Positions 1 through 6,380 of a stretch of DNA of 8,649 nt are shown here, in pieces (within the stretch, counting starts at the first letter, position 1; each line of letters begins with the position of its first letter). The notes below the pieces were generated by a model. The model was not told the DNA's origin and did no database searches. It saw only the letters and a list, made by a program, of their open reading frames with translations. A program made the translations under genes and the position numbers. Source of the stretch: DASVAL01 sp035649575 (GTDB taxonomy: Bacteria; Planctomycetota; UBA1135; UBA2386); assembly GCA_035649575.1 (NCBI GenBank), contig DASRJH010000155.1:1-8649 (forward strand), written 5' to 3'.

Positions 1-928
1 TCGGCGCCGGAGCGCCGAAGCCAGGGGCGCCGCCGCGGTCGTAGAAGTCGACGACCTCGGCCAGCGTCGCGAACACGCCGTTGTGCATGTAGGGCGCCGT
101 CTGCACGAGCCCGCGCAGGCTCGGCGAACGGAACGCGCCGCGGTTCTCCTCACGGCCGGTCACGGCCGCGAGGCCGCGATCCTTCGACAGCGCGAACGAA
201 CCGTCGGGACGCCGTTCGACCGAGCCGACGGGATCGACGTCGTCGGAGCCGAACAACGGCGCCGGGTGGCACTCCTTGCAGTCGGCCTTGTTCTGGAACA
301 ACACGAAGCCACGCTGTGCCTGCGCCGACATCGCGGTGTCGTCGCCGGCCGCCCAACGGTCGTATGGTGTGTGCGCCGAGAGCAGCGTGCGCTCGTAGGC
401 GGCGATCGCGCGTGCGATGCGCACGAGACTCACGCCCGGGCTGCCGAACGCCGCGGCGAAGCACCGCGTGTACTCGTCGTTGTTGCGCAGCGCCGCCAGC
501 AGCGCGCTCGGATCGGCGCCCATCTCGTTCTCGGCGAACAGCGGCTCGAGTGCCTGCTCCTCGAGCGACCCCGCGCGGCCGTCGCGGAACAGGACACCAG
601 AGAACGCGAGGTTCGCGGCGGTCGGCGTGTCGCGCCCGAGCTGTTCGCCCGTGACTCCGATCGAGAACCCGCGCGGATCGGCGAAGCCGTGCGCAGGATC
701 GTGGCAGGTCGAGCACGCGATCTCGCTGTTGCGGCTCAGCAGCGGATCGTGGAACAGCAGGCGGCCGAGCTCGACCTTGGCGGCAGTCGCCGGGTTGCCG
801 ACCGGATGCTCGACCGGCGTCAGCGCCGGCCGTTCGGGCGCCGACGTCCACGCGCCGGGAACGGCCATCACGAGCAAAGGCACGACAGTGACTGCGACGA
901 TGCTGGGGACTACGAGGCGCGGTTTCAT
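1..928 (-). CDS. Di-heme cytochrome c peroxidase, MauG/CcpA family (3' end cut by window edge)
   Basis: This is a periplasmic di-heme c-type peroxidase-like protein. Family members reduce hydrogen peroxide with electrons from small cytochromes, or, like MauG, oxidise protein residues. The ATG at 928 opens a frame that stays open to the left edge, giving 309 visible residues; the C-terminus is missing. Residues 1-27 look like a Sec signal peptide (basic MKPR, hydrophobic core, then a small-residue region). Two heme motifs are present: CSTCH at 72-76 and CKECH at 217-221, the spacing expected for the two domains. Other family motifs are ELGRLLFHDPLLS near 53-65, FRDGRAGSLEEQA near 114-126, an EMG at 135-137, and PYMHNG followed by FYDRGG at 279-300. 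The Tyr in FYDRGG may sit where classical peroxidases carry a Met heme ligand, as in MauG, but this is uncertain. The Shine-Dalgarno is weak (AGG about 7 nt upstream). The gene lies 104 bp after the permease on the same strand, and no clear terminator is visible between them. Confidence 0.9.
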   Translation of the reverse strand, partial: MKPRLVVPSIVAVTVVPLLVMAVPGAWTSAPERPALTPVEHPVGNPATAAKVELGRLLFHDPLLSRNSEIACSTCHDPAHGFADPRGFSIGVTGEQLGRDTPTAANLAFSGVLFRDGRAGSLEEQALEPLFAENEMGADPSALLAALRNNDEYTRCFAAAFGSPGVSLVRIARAIAAYERTLLSAHTPYDRWAAGDDTAMSAQAQRGFVLFQNKADCKECHPAPLFGSDDVDPVGSVERRPDGSFALSKDRGLAAVTGREENRGAFRSPSLRGLVQTAPYMHNGVFATLAEVVDFYDRGGAPGFGAPAP

Positions 929-1032
929 CGGATCGCCTATCGGGCCGTCGCGCGTGGCCGGATGAGGCGACCGGGTGGTGAGGCTGATCGTGCGGTGGCG
1001 TCGCGCGGACTGTGTCAGAAGGAGCTCACATC

Positions 1033-2355
1033 TCACTGAGGTGGCTTGGGTCGCAAGTGGGCCGCCGAGAACCAGACGAGCAGCGCCCTCACGACGAGCC
1101 CGAACAAGACGACGAACCCGACGTTGCGGAACTCGACTCCAGGCACGCTGACCAGCAGCACCGCGATGGCCGCGAGCGCGAGCCACGCTGTGACCACACC
1201 TCCCGGCGCACGGAACGGCGCCGCGCCGGCGCTGTGGCGCAGCACGATCACGGCCGCGCACGTCGCCGCGTAGGTGACGAGGCGCGCGAGCGTGCTCAGC
1301 GTCACGGCGCGCAGGAACGACCCGGACAGCGACAGGGCCAGAGCCGCGGCGGCCGTGGCGAGGATCGCGACGTGCGGCGTGCGCCAACGCGCGTGGGTCG
1401 CGGCGAACACACGCGGCAGCTCGCCTTGTTCCCCGAACGCGTAGAGCATGCGCGGCGTGGCGAGCGTGATGCCATGCAGCGTTCCGGTCATCGACACGAG
1501 CGCGCCGACGACGATGATCGCGCCGCCGGCGGCCCCCAGGAAACGCTCCGCAGCCTCGGCGACGGGGCGCACCGAGGTCGCGAGTCCGGGATGCGTGCCG
1601 ATGCACACGACCTGCACGAGCAGATAGAGCGGCGCGACGACGGCGAGCGCGACCATCGCGGCGAACGGCAGGTTGCGTTTCGGATCGACGATCTCGCCGG
1701 CCGGGATCACGGCCGACTCGAAGCCCGTGAACGCGAACACGAGCAGCAGCACGGCTTGCACGAGCGAACCCGTTTCGGGCACCGTCGCGAAGTGAAAGCG
1801 CTCGCCGTCGACGTGCAGCAGGCCGATTGCGACGAACAGCAGCAACGGCAGCAGCTTCGCGACCGTGAACACGTCACCGGCCAGCGCGGCCCGGCGAACC
1901 CCGACGAGGTTGATGCCCGTCAGCACGACGGACAACGCGATGATCACGCCCCCGCGCGCAGCGCCGCCGCTCGCAGCGGGCCAGAAGTGCACGAGGTAGT
2001 CGGCGAACAGGTTCGCGAGCGCTGCGAACGCGGTCACGCGCGACAGCCACACGAGCCAGCCGATCGACGTGCCGACCCAGGGCCCGAACGCGGCGCGCGC
2101 GTAGAGACCGGGACCGCCGCTGCGGTCGAAGCGGCTGCCGGCTTCGGCGAAACACAGCAGGATCAGGAACACGACCGCCGCACACAGCGCGTAGGCGACG
2201 AGGCTGTGCGCGCCGATCAGCGCCTGCACCTTCGCGGGCAGCCCGAAGATGCCGGCGCCGATGATGCCGTTCAGGAACAGCGCGACGAGATCGAAGCGAC
2301 CGATGCCGCGCACGGTCGCCGGCGGGCCGGTGGGGGGCACGTTCGCCGCGCCCAT
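1033..2355 (-). CDS. APC-family amino acid permease
   Basis: This is a 440-residue inner-membrane transporter of the amino acid-polyamine-organocation superfamily, which imports or exchanges amino acids by LeuT-fold alternating access. About 12 hydrophobic segments are visible. Recognisable family motifs are GIIGAGIFGLP at 30-40 (unwound TM1, which contacts the substrate), SGGPGLYARAAFG near 79-91, the TM6 region FAFTGFESAVIPAGEI at 207-222 followed by DPKRNLP, and TPRMLYAFGEQGELP at 300-314. The substrate cannot be read from these. The ATG at 2355 was chosen because the first conserved block (GRFDLVALFLNGIIG) begins about 19 residues later; the Shine-Dalgarno is poor. The same frame stays open far upstream, but that part is a shadow of the symporter gene. 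It starts 37 bp after the symporter stop on the same strand, so the two are probably co-transcribed. It ends with a Pro/Lys-rich cytoplasmic tail. Confidence 0.9.
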   Translation of the reverse strand: MGAANVPPTGPPATVRGIGRFDLVALFLNGIIGAGIFGLPAKVQALIGAHSLVAYALCAAVVFLILLCFAEAGSRFDRSGGPGLYARAAFGPWVGTSIGWLVWLSRVTAFAALANLFADYLVHFWPAASGGAARGGVIIALSVVLTGINLVGVRRAALAGDVFTVAKLLPLLLFVAIGLLHVDGERFHFATVPETGSLVQAVLLLVFAFTGFESAVIPAGEIVDPKRNLPFAAMVALAVVAPLYLLVQVVCIGTHPGLATSVRPVAEAAERFLGAAGGAIIVVGALVSMTGTLHGITLATPRMLYAFGEQGELPRVFAATHARWRTPHVAILATAAAALALSLSGSFLRAVTLSTLARLVTYAATCAAVIVLRHSAGAAPFRAPGGVVTAWLALAAIAVLLVSVPGVEFRNVGFVVLFGLVVRALLVWFSAAHLRPKPPQ

Positions 2356-2393
2356 CGGCTCGCCGGTAGCTGCAAGTCGCGTGCGACCGCCGT

Positions 2394-3656
2394 TCACTTG
2401 GGTGCCGGATCCGGGACCTTGCCGGCATCGTGTGCCTCGGGCGGCGCGAGCACACCCTCCCAGCGCGCCATCACGGCGCTCGCCAGGCAGTTGCCGATCA
2501 CGTTCGTCGCGGTGCGCGCCATGTCCATCAGCACGTCGACGCCGAGGATCAGCGCGATGCCCTCGATCGGCAGATGGAACGACGTCAGCGTTCCTGCGAG
2601 CACGACGAGCGAAGCGCGCGGCACCGCGGCGATGCCCTTCGACGACAGCATCAGCGTCGCGACCATCAGCATCTGCTCGCCGAAACCGAAGTCGGCCCCC
2701 GCGGCCTGCGCGACGAAAACCGCTGCGAGCGACAGATACAGCGTGCTGCCGTCGAGGTTGAACGAATAGCCGAGCGGAATCACGAAGCTCACGATGCGCC
2801 GCGGCACGCCGTAACGCTCCATGTTCTCGAGCGCCTTCGGCAGCGCCGACTCGCTCGAAGTCGTCGTGAACGCGAGCAAGGCGGGCTCGCGAACGAGTTG
2901 TACGAAGCGGCGGATCGGCAAGCGCGCCCACAGCGCGATCGGCAGCAGCACGAACAGCAGGAACACCGCGAGTGCCGCATAGAGCGTCAAGACGAGCGCC
3001 AGCAGGTTCGTGAGCACTGCGGGACCGCTGCGGCCGACGGCGACGGCCATTGCCGCGGCGACGCCGAGCGGCGCCAGCTTCATGACGAAACCCGTGAACA
3101 CGAACATCGCCTCGGCGATCGCCTCGCAGAGGTCGACGATCGGCTTGCCCTTCTCGCCGATCAGCAGCACGGCGATCGCGAACATCAGGCTGAACACGAC
3201 GAGCGGCAGCACTTCGTTGTCCGCGGCCGCCTTGATCACGCTCGTCGGCACGATGTTGATCAGGTGCTGCTGCGGCGTCAGCTTCGCCGCGTTGGCCGCG
3301 ATGTCCGCCGCGGCCTTGCCGGTCTCGGCAGGCAGGTTCACGCCGACGCCTGGCTGCGCGAGGTTGACGGCGAAGAGGCCGACGAACATCGCGACCGTCG
3401 TGACGACGAGGAAGTAGACGAACGTGCGCAGACCGAGACGGCCGAGCTGTCCGAGGTCCCTCGCGCCAGCGACGCCGACGACGAGCATCGCGACGATCAG
3501 CGGCGCAACGATGCACTTGACGAGGTTCAGGAAGATCTTGCTCGGCACGTCGAGCCACGCGATCGCGTTCGGGTCGGCGCCCGTGCTGTGGACCCAGAGG
3601 CCGGCCAGGATGCCAACCACGAGCCCGGCGAGGATCCACGTCGTCTTGGAGTTCAT
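2394..3656 (-). CDS. Dicarboxylate/acidic amino acid:cation symporter (DAACS, GltP/DctA-like)
   Basis: This is a 420-residue inner-membrane secondary transporter of the glutamate/aspartate/C4-dicarboxylate:cation symporter family. Visible elements in order are N-terminal membrane helices, HP1 with TTTSSES at 264-270, the TM7 signature PLGYSFNLDG at 294-303, HP2 with SSKGIAAVPRASL at 338-350, and the TM8 substrate block from D374 through D378, R381, T382 and N385 to N389. R381 corresponds to the arginine that pairs with the substrate side-chain carboxylate in GltPh, which favours an acidic substrate. The residue equivalent to GltPh D405, a sodium ligand, is Asn389 (codon 2490-2492). I recall Asn also in DctA and Bacillus GltT relatives, so the coupling ion is uncertain. 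The ATG at 3656 has a GAGG at 3665-3668 with an 8-nt spacer. It is the first gene of a likely two-gene unit with the APC permease and is divergent from the nucleoside transporter. Confidence 0.93.
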   Translation of the reverse strand: MNSKTTWILAGLVVGILAGLWVHSTGADPNAIAWLDVPSKIFLNLVKCIVAPLIVAMLVVGVAGARDLGQLGRLGLRTFVYFLVVTTVAMFVGLFAVNLAQPGVGVNLPAETGKAAADIAANAAKLTPQQHLINIVPTSVIKAAADNEVLPLVVFSLMFAIAVLLIGEKGKPIVDLCEAIAEAMFVFTGFVMKLAPLGVAAAMAVAVGRSGPAVLTNLLALVLTLYAALAVFLLFVLLPIALWARLPIRRFVQLVREPALLAFTTTSSESALPKALENMERYGVPRRIVSFVIPLGYSFNLDGSTLYLSLAAVFVAQAAGADFGFGEQMLMVATLMLSSKGIAAVPRASLVVLAGTLTSFHLPIEGIALILGVDVLMDMARTATNVIGNCLASAVMARWEGVLAPPEAHDAGKVPDPAPK

Positions 3657-3787
3657 TGCGGCGACCTCGAGAGGCCGCGGAGTCTATCGACGGAGAGCTC
3701 CTATCACGCGCAGCATCGTTGACTTCGAGCCGCCGTTCCCCGACCTTCCGGCTCGCGCCGCGGGGAGCGGCCTGCGTGCTCTCGTCC
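3657..3787. promoter_or_regulatory. Divergent intergenic region between symporter and nucleoside transporter genes
   Basis: This 131-bp spacer separates two genes that read away from each other, so it should hold both promoters. No strong consensus pair is visible. On the plus strand TTGACT at 3719-3724 resembles a -35 box, but the hexamer 17 bp later (GACCTT) is a poor -10. On the minus strand TGATAG (about 3702-3707) could serve as a -10 for the symporter, without a convincing -35. No clear operator palindrome stands out. The call rests mainly on gene orientation. Confidence 0.35.
3762..3767 (+). promoter_or_regulatory. Shine-Dalgarno GGGGAG favouring an alternative GTG start at 3776
   Basis: GGGGAG ends 8 nt before an in-frame GTG at 3776-3778 and 20 nt before the ATG at 3788. 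Spacing favours the GTG, which would add four residues (M-L-S-S). Alignment with the Vibrio cholerae CNT N-terminus, as I recall it, favours the ATG, because the first conserved LxG falls at the same residue number. Either start gives essentially the same protein. Confidence 0.45.
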
Positions 3788-5047
3788 ATGGAACGACTCC
3801 AAGGCCTGCTCGGCATCCTCCTGATACTCGGCATCGCGCTGCTCGCGTCGAACAACCGGCGCCGCATCGATTGGCGACTCGTCGGCACCGGGATCGCGCT
3901 GCAAACCGCGATCGCGCTGCTGATCTTCAAGGTCGGACCGATCGGGACCTTCTTTGCCTGGCTCGGTCGCGGCATGGGCAAGATCGAGGAATTCGCGCGC
4001 GACGGCGCCGAGTTCGTCTACGGCGGCATCGCGGTCGTGGAAGGCGGCAAAGCGATCGACTACCGCGCCGGCGGCTTCGTGTTCGCGTTCAACGTGCTCG
4101 CGACGATCGTGCTCGTCTGCGCGCTGATCGCGCTGCTCTATCACCTCGGGATCATGCAGCGCATCGTCGCGACGATCGCGCGCGGCATGAACGCGGTGAT
4201 GCGCGTCAGCGGCGCCGAGACGCTCAGCAACGTCGCGAGCGCGTTCGTCGGCCAGGTCGAGGCGCAGATGATGATCCGGCCGTATCTGAAGGGCATGACG
4301 CAGAGCGAACTGCTCGCGTCGATGAGCGGCAGCCTCGCGTGCATCGCGGGCGGCATCCTGATCGTCTACGCGAACATGGGCGCTGGCGCCGGCATGGACC
4401 TCGCGCCGAAGCTGATCACCGCGAGCATCATGGCGGCGCCAGGCGCGCTCGTGATCGCGAAGATCGTTTGGCCCGAGACCGAAGAGAGCCAGACGATGGG
4501 TCGCGTCAAGCTCGACGTGAAGAGCGAGTACTGCAACGCGATCGACGCGATCTCGCACGGCTCGTTCGACGGCTTCAGGATCGGCATGAACGTGATCGCG
4601 ATGCTGATCGGCTTCACCGCTTTGATCGCGGGTATCAACTGGAGTCTCGGTGAGATCGGGCACCTGTTCGACCCGCAGTTCACGCTGTCGCTCGACTGGA
4701 TCTTCAGCAAGCTCTTCTACCCGATGGCGTGGGCGATGGGCGTGCCGTCGCAGGACGTGACCTCGGTGGCGACACTGCTCGGCACGAAGCTCACGGTCAA
4801 CGAGTTCGTCGCGTTCAAGAACCTGACCGACAAGACGGTGCCGATTGCGACCGAGAAGGGTCTGCTGATCCTCAGCATCGCGATCTGCGGCTTCGCGAAC
4901 TTCGCCAGCGTCGGCATGCAGATCGGCGGCATCGGCGCGCTCGCGCCCGAACGCCGCGGCGACCTCGCGCGGCTCGGGCTCAAGGCGCTCTTGTGCGGTA
5001 CGCTCGCCTCCTATCTGTCGGCCGCGATCGCCGGCATCATCACCTAG
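3788..5047 (+). CDS. Concentrative nucleoside transporter (CNT/NupC family) with atypical binding-site residues
   Basis: This is a 419-residue inner-membrane cation-coupled nucleoside importer. It is colinear with V. cholerae CNT (recalled sequence): LLGILLILGIALLASNNRR at 7-25, YGG and GGFVFAFNVL near 78-104, FVGQVEAQ at 153-160, MTQSELLASMSGSLACIAGG at 170-189, GTKLTVNEFVAF near the ribose-contact Glu, CGFANFAS with the conserved Asn and Ser, and APERRGDLARLGLKALLCGTL at the C-terminus. The nucleobase-contact Gln156 and Glu158 are kept. The residue between them, Thr in the canonical GQTEAP motif, is Val157 (codon 4256-4258). The Pro of that motif is Gln160, the sodium-site Ser is Cys185 (4340-4342), and the sodium-site Asn is Ser151. 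The substrate range and coupling ion could therefore differ. An alternative GTG start at 3776 has a better-placed Shine-Dalgarno. The frame remains open back to 3656 without family similarity. The 3' end overlaps nuoN tail-to-tail by 8 bp, leaving no room for a terminator between them. Confidence 0.93.
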   Translation: MERLQGLLGILLILGIALLASNNRRRIDWRLVGTGIALQTAIALLIFKVGPIGTFFAWLGRGMGKIEEFARDGAEFVYGGIAVVEGGKAIDYRAGGFVFAFNVLATIVLVCALIALLYHLGIMQRIVATIARGMNAVMRVSGAETLSNVASAFVGQVEAQMMIRPYLKGMTQSELLASMSGSLACIAGGILIVYANMGAGAGMDLAPKLITASIMAAPGALVIAKIVWPETEESQTMGRVKLDVKSEYCNAIDAISHGSFDGFRIGMNVIAMLIGFTALIAGINWSLGEIGHLFDPQFTLSLDWIFSKLFYPMAWAMGVPSQDVTSVATLLGTKLTVNEFVAFKNLTDKTVPIATEKGLLILSIAICGFANFASVGMQIGGIGALAPERRGDLARLGLKALLCGTLASYLSAAIAGIIT

Positions 5048-6380
5048 CGGCGCCGATCGAGAAGGCTGGCGCGAGCGCGCAGACGACGCCGGCAGCGGCG
5101 GCCACGGCGATGGCGACACGCGCCGCGAACGGCACCGTCGAGGCGGCCGCACGCGGTCCCGCGAGCAGCTCCGGCACCGGCCGCAGGTAGAACAAGGCCG
5201 CCGCGACGCTGGCCAACGCCGCGATCGCCGTGGCAGTCGTGCCGGCCGTGGCCCACGTGTCGCGCAGCACCGTGATCTTCGCGAGGAAACCCGGAGCCGG
5301 CGGAATGCCCGCGAGCGACACGACGCCGACGACCCACGCGGTCCGGCGCAGACCGTGCAGCGGCCGGCGTGCGATCTCGGCCAGCGGCAGTTCGCGTCCG
5401 GCCGCGAGCTCGGCGTCGTTCTCGCCGTTCCAGCCGGCCAGCACGAGCGCCGCGGAGCAGAGATAGACGATCGCGTAGAACGGCACAGCCGCAGCGCCGC
5501 CGCCGGCGGCGGCCAACGCGAGGAAACCCGCGTGGCCGACCGCGGAATAGGCAATGAGGCCGCGCGCGGTGCGCTGGCCGAGGCCGCCGAGCGCCGCCCA
5601 TACGATCGTCGCGACGCCGAGCCACACCAGGATCGGTTGCAGCGCCGGGTGCGCAGCCGCGAGCTTCGCCATCGCGAAGGCCGCGCCGACCTTCGAGACC
5701 AGCGTCGCAAAACCGACGCAGCTGGTTGGCGCCGAGCGCACGATCGCCAGCGTCGCGAGGTGCGACGGCACGATCGCGAGCTCGAAGCCGAGGCCGACCG
5801 CCGCGAGCACGGCGCCGGCGGTCGCCATCGCCTGCATGCCCTCACCTGCGACGGGTGGTGCGGAGAGCGCGAACGACCCGGTCGCGGCGAAGTGCATCGC
5901 GATGCCGAACACGAGCGTCGCCGCGGATACCGCGGAGACGACGAAGAAGCGGAACGAGCCCTCGAGCGCTCTGCCGTGGCGCCCATTGCCGGCCAGCACG
6001 GCGACCGCGAGTGACATCGCCTCGAAGCCGAGCAACAGCGACAACCAGTCGGTTGCGGTCGCGAGCACGCACGCGCCGGCGCTGCCGAGCAGCTGCAGCG
6101 CCACGGCTTCGGCGCGATGGTGCGGCAAAGCAAGGTCGTCGCCGCGCAAGCAGCCGCAGATCAGGCACGCGCCGAGCACGAGCAGCACTGGCACGGTCTC
6201 GGCCGACGGCTGCAGCGCGATCGGGATCGCAGCGAGGACCGGCACGGCTGCGGCGACGAAGTTGCACGTTGTCATCCGCAAACGACTCGCGGCGGCGAGC
6301 ACGACAGCCGCACCGACGCCGAGCACGCACGCGGCGGTGAGGCCGTGGGGGAGCTCGAACGGTGGTGCGATGACGTTCAT
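5040..6380 (-). CDS. nuoN: NADH-quinone oxidoreductase subunit N, divergent
   Basis: This is a 446-residue, multi-helix antiporter-like subunit of the complex I membrane arm. NuoN rather than NuoM identity is shown by LEGSFRFFVVSAVSAATLVFGIAM-like sequence (139-162), GLIAYSAVGHAGFLAL (274-289) and AGIPPAPGFLAKITVL (357-372). Of the usual key charges, the TM5 Glu is E120 (LLGFEAMSL), the TM8 Lys is K230 (LVSK) and the TM12 Lys is K368. The TM7 Lys (E. coli K217, in FKxxxVPFH) is Glu200 in GFELAIVPSH (codon 5781-5783). The K217/K247 spacing of 30 is preserved as E200/K230, which supports the alignment. The usual WTPDVYxGAPTP is reduced to a poorly matching stretch ending SAPTS. The protein is somewhat shorter than E. 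coli NuoN (about 485). The ATG at 6380 overlaps the nuoL stop (ATGA) and has no visible Shine-Dalgarno, so translation is probably coupled. The same frame continues upstream to 8057 only as a shadow of nuoL. Confidence 0.88.
   Translation of the reverse strand: MNVIAPPFELPHGLTAACVLGVGAAVVLAAASRLRMTTCNFVAAAVPVLAAIPIALQPSAETVPVLLVLGACLICGCLRGDDLALPHHRAEAVALQLLGSAGACVLATATDWLSLLLGFEAMSLAVAVLAGNGRHGRALEGSFRFFVVSAVSAATLVFGIAMHFAATGSFALSAPPVAGEGMQAMATAGAVLAAVGLGFELAIVPSHLATLAIVRSAPTSCVGFATLVSKVGAAFAMAKLAAAHPALQPILVWLGVATIVWAALGGLGQRTARGLIAYSAVGHAGFLALAAAGGGAAAVPFYAIVYLCSAALVLAGWNGENDAELAAGRELPLAEIARRPLHGLRRTAWVVGVVSLAGIPPAPGFLAKITVLRDTWATAGTTATAIAALASVAAALFYLRPVPELLAGPRAAASTVPFAARVAIAVAAAAGVVCALAPAFSIGAAR

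Noticed and set aside
929..1032. Intergenic gap between permease and peroxidase examined for a terminator, promoter or small RNA
   Set aside because: No stable stem with a T-run and no good -35/-10 pair was seen, so nothing is annotated there.
83..1039. Plus-strand 318-codon frame at the left end
   Set aside because: It is antisense to the di-heme peroxidase, whose signal peptide and two CXXCH motifs are clear. The plus-strand product has no recognisable features.
2376..2387. Small inverted repeat GTCGC-GT-GCGAC between the symporter and permease genes
   Set aside because: A 5-bp stem with a 2-nt loop and no T-tract is expected by chance in such GC-rich DNA and is not a credible terminator or operator.
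1012..2769. Plus-strand 585-codon open frame opposite the permease and symporter
   Set aside because: The translation is dominated by Arg, Glu, Asp, His and Gln with no domain-like pattern. It is the antisense reading of two clear membrane transporters in GC-rich DNA.
2356..3981. Upstream part of the 982-codon minus-strand frame that ends in the APC permease
   Set aside because: Only the last 440 codons look like a protein. The rest is Arg/Ala-rich and overlaps the symporter, whose own frame is convincing.
5040..6380. Possibility that the gene after nuoL is nuoM and that nuoN is the missing one
   Set aside because: NuoM marks (PLHTWLPDAHxEAPTxGS, LLKxGGYG) are absent. The GIPPxxGFxxK, AYSxxxHAGxL and FRFFVVSA-type blocks fit NuoN, and the TM12 residue is Lys as in NuoN rather than Glu as in NuoM.
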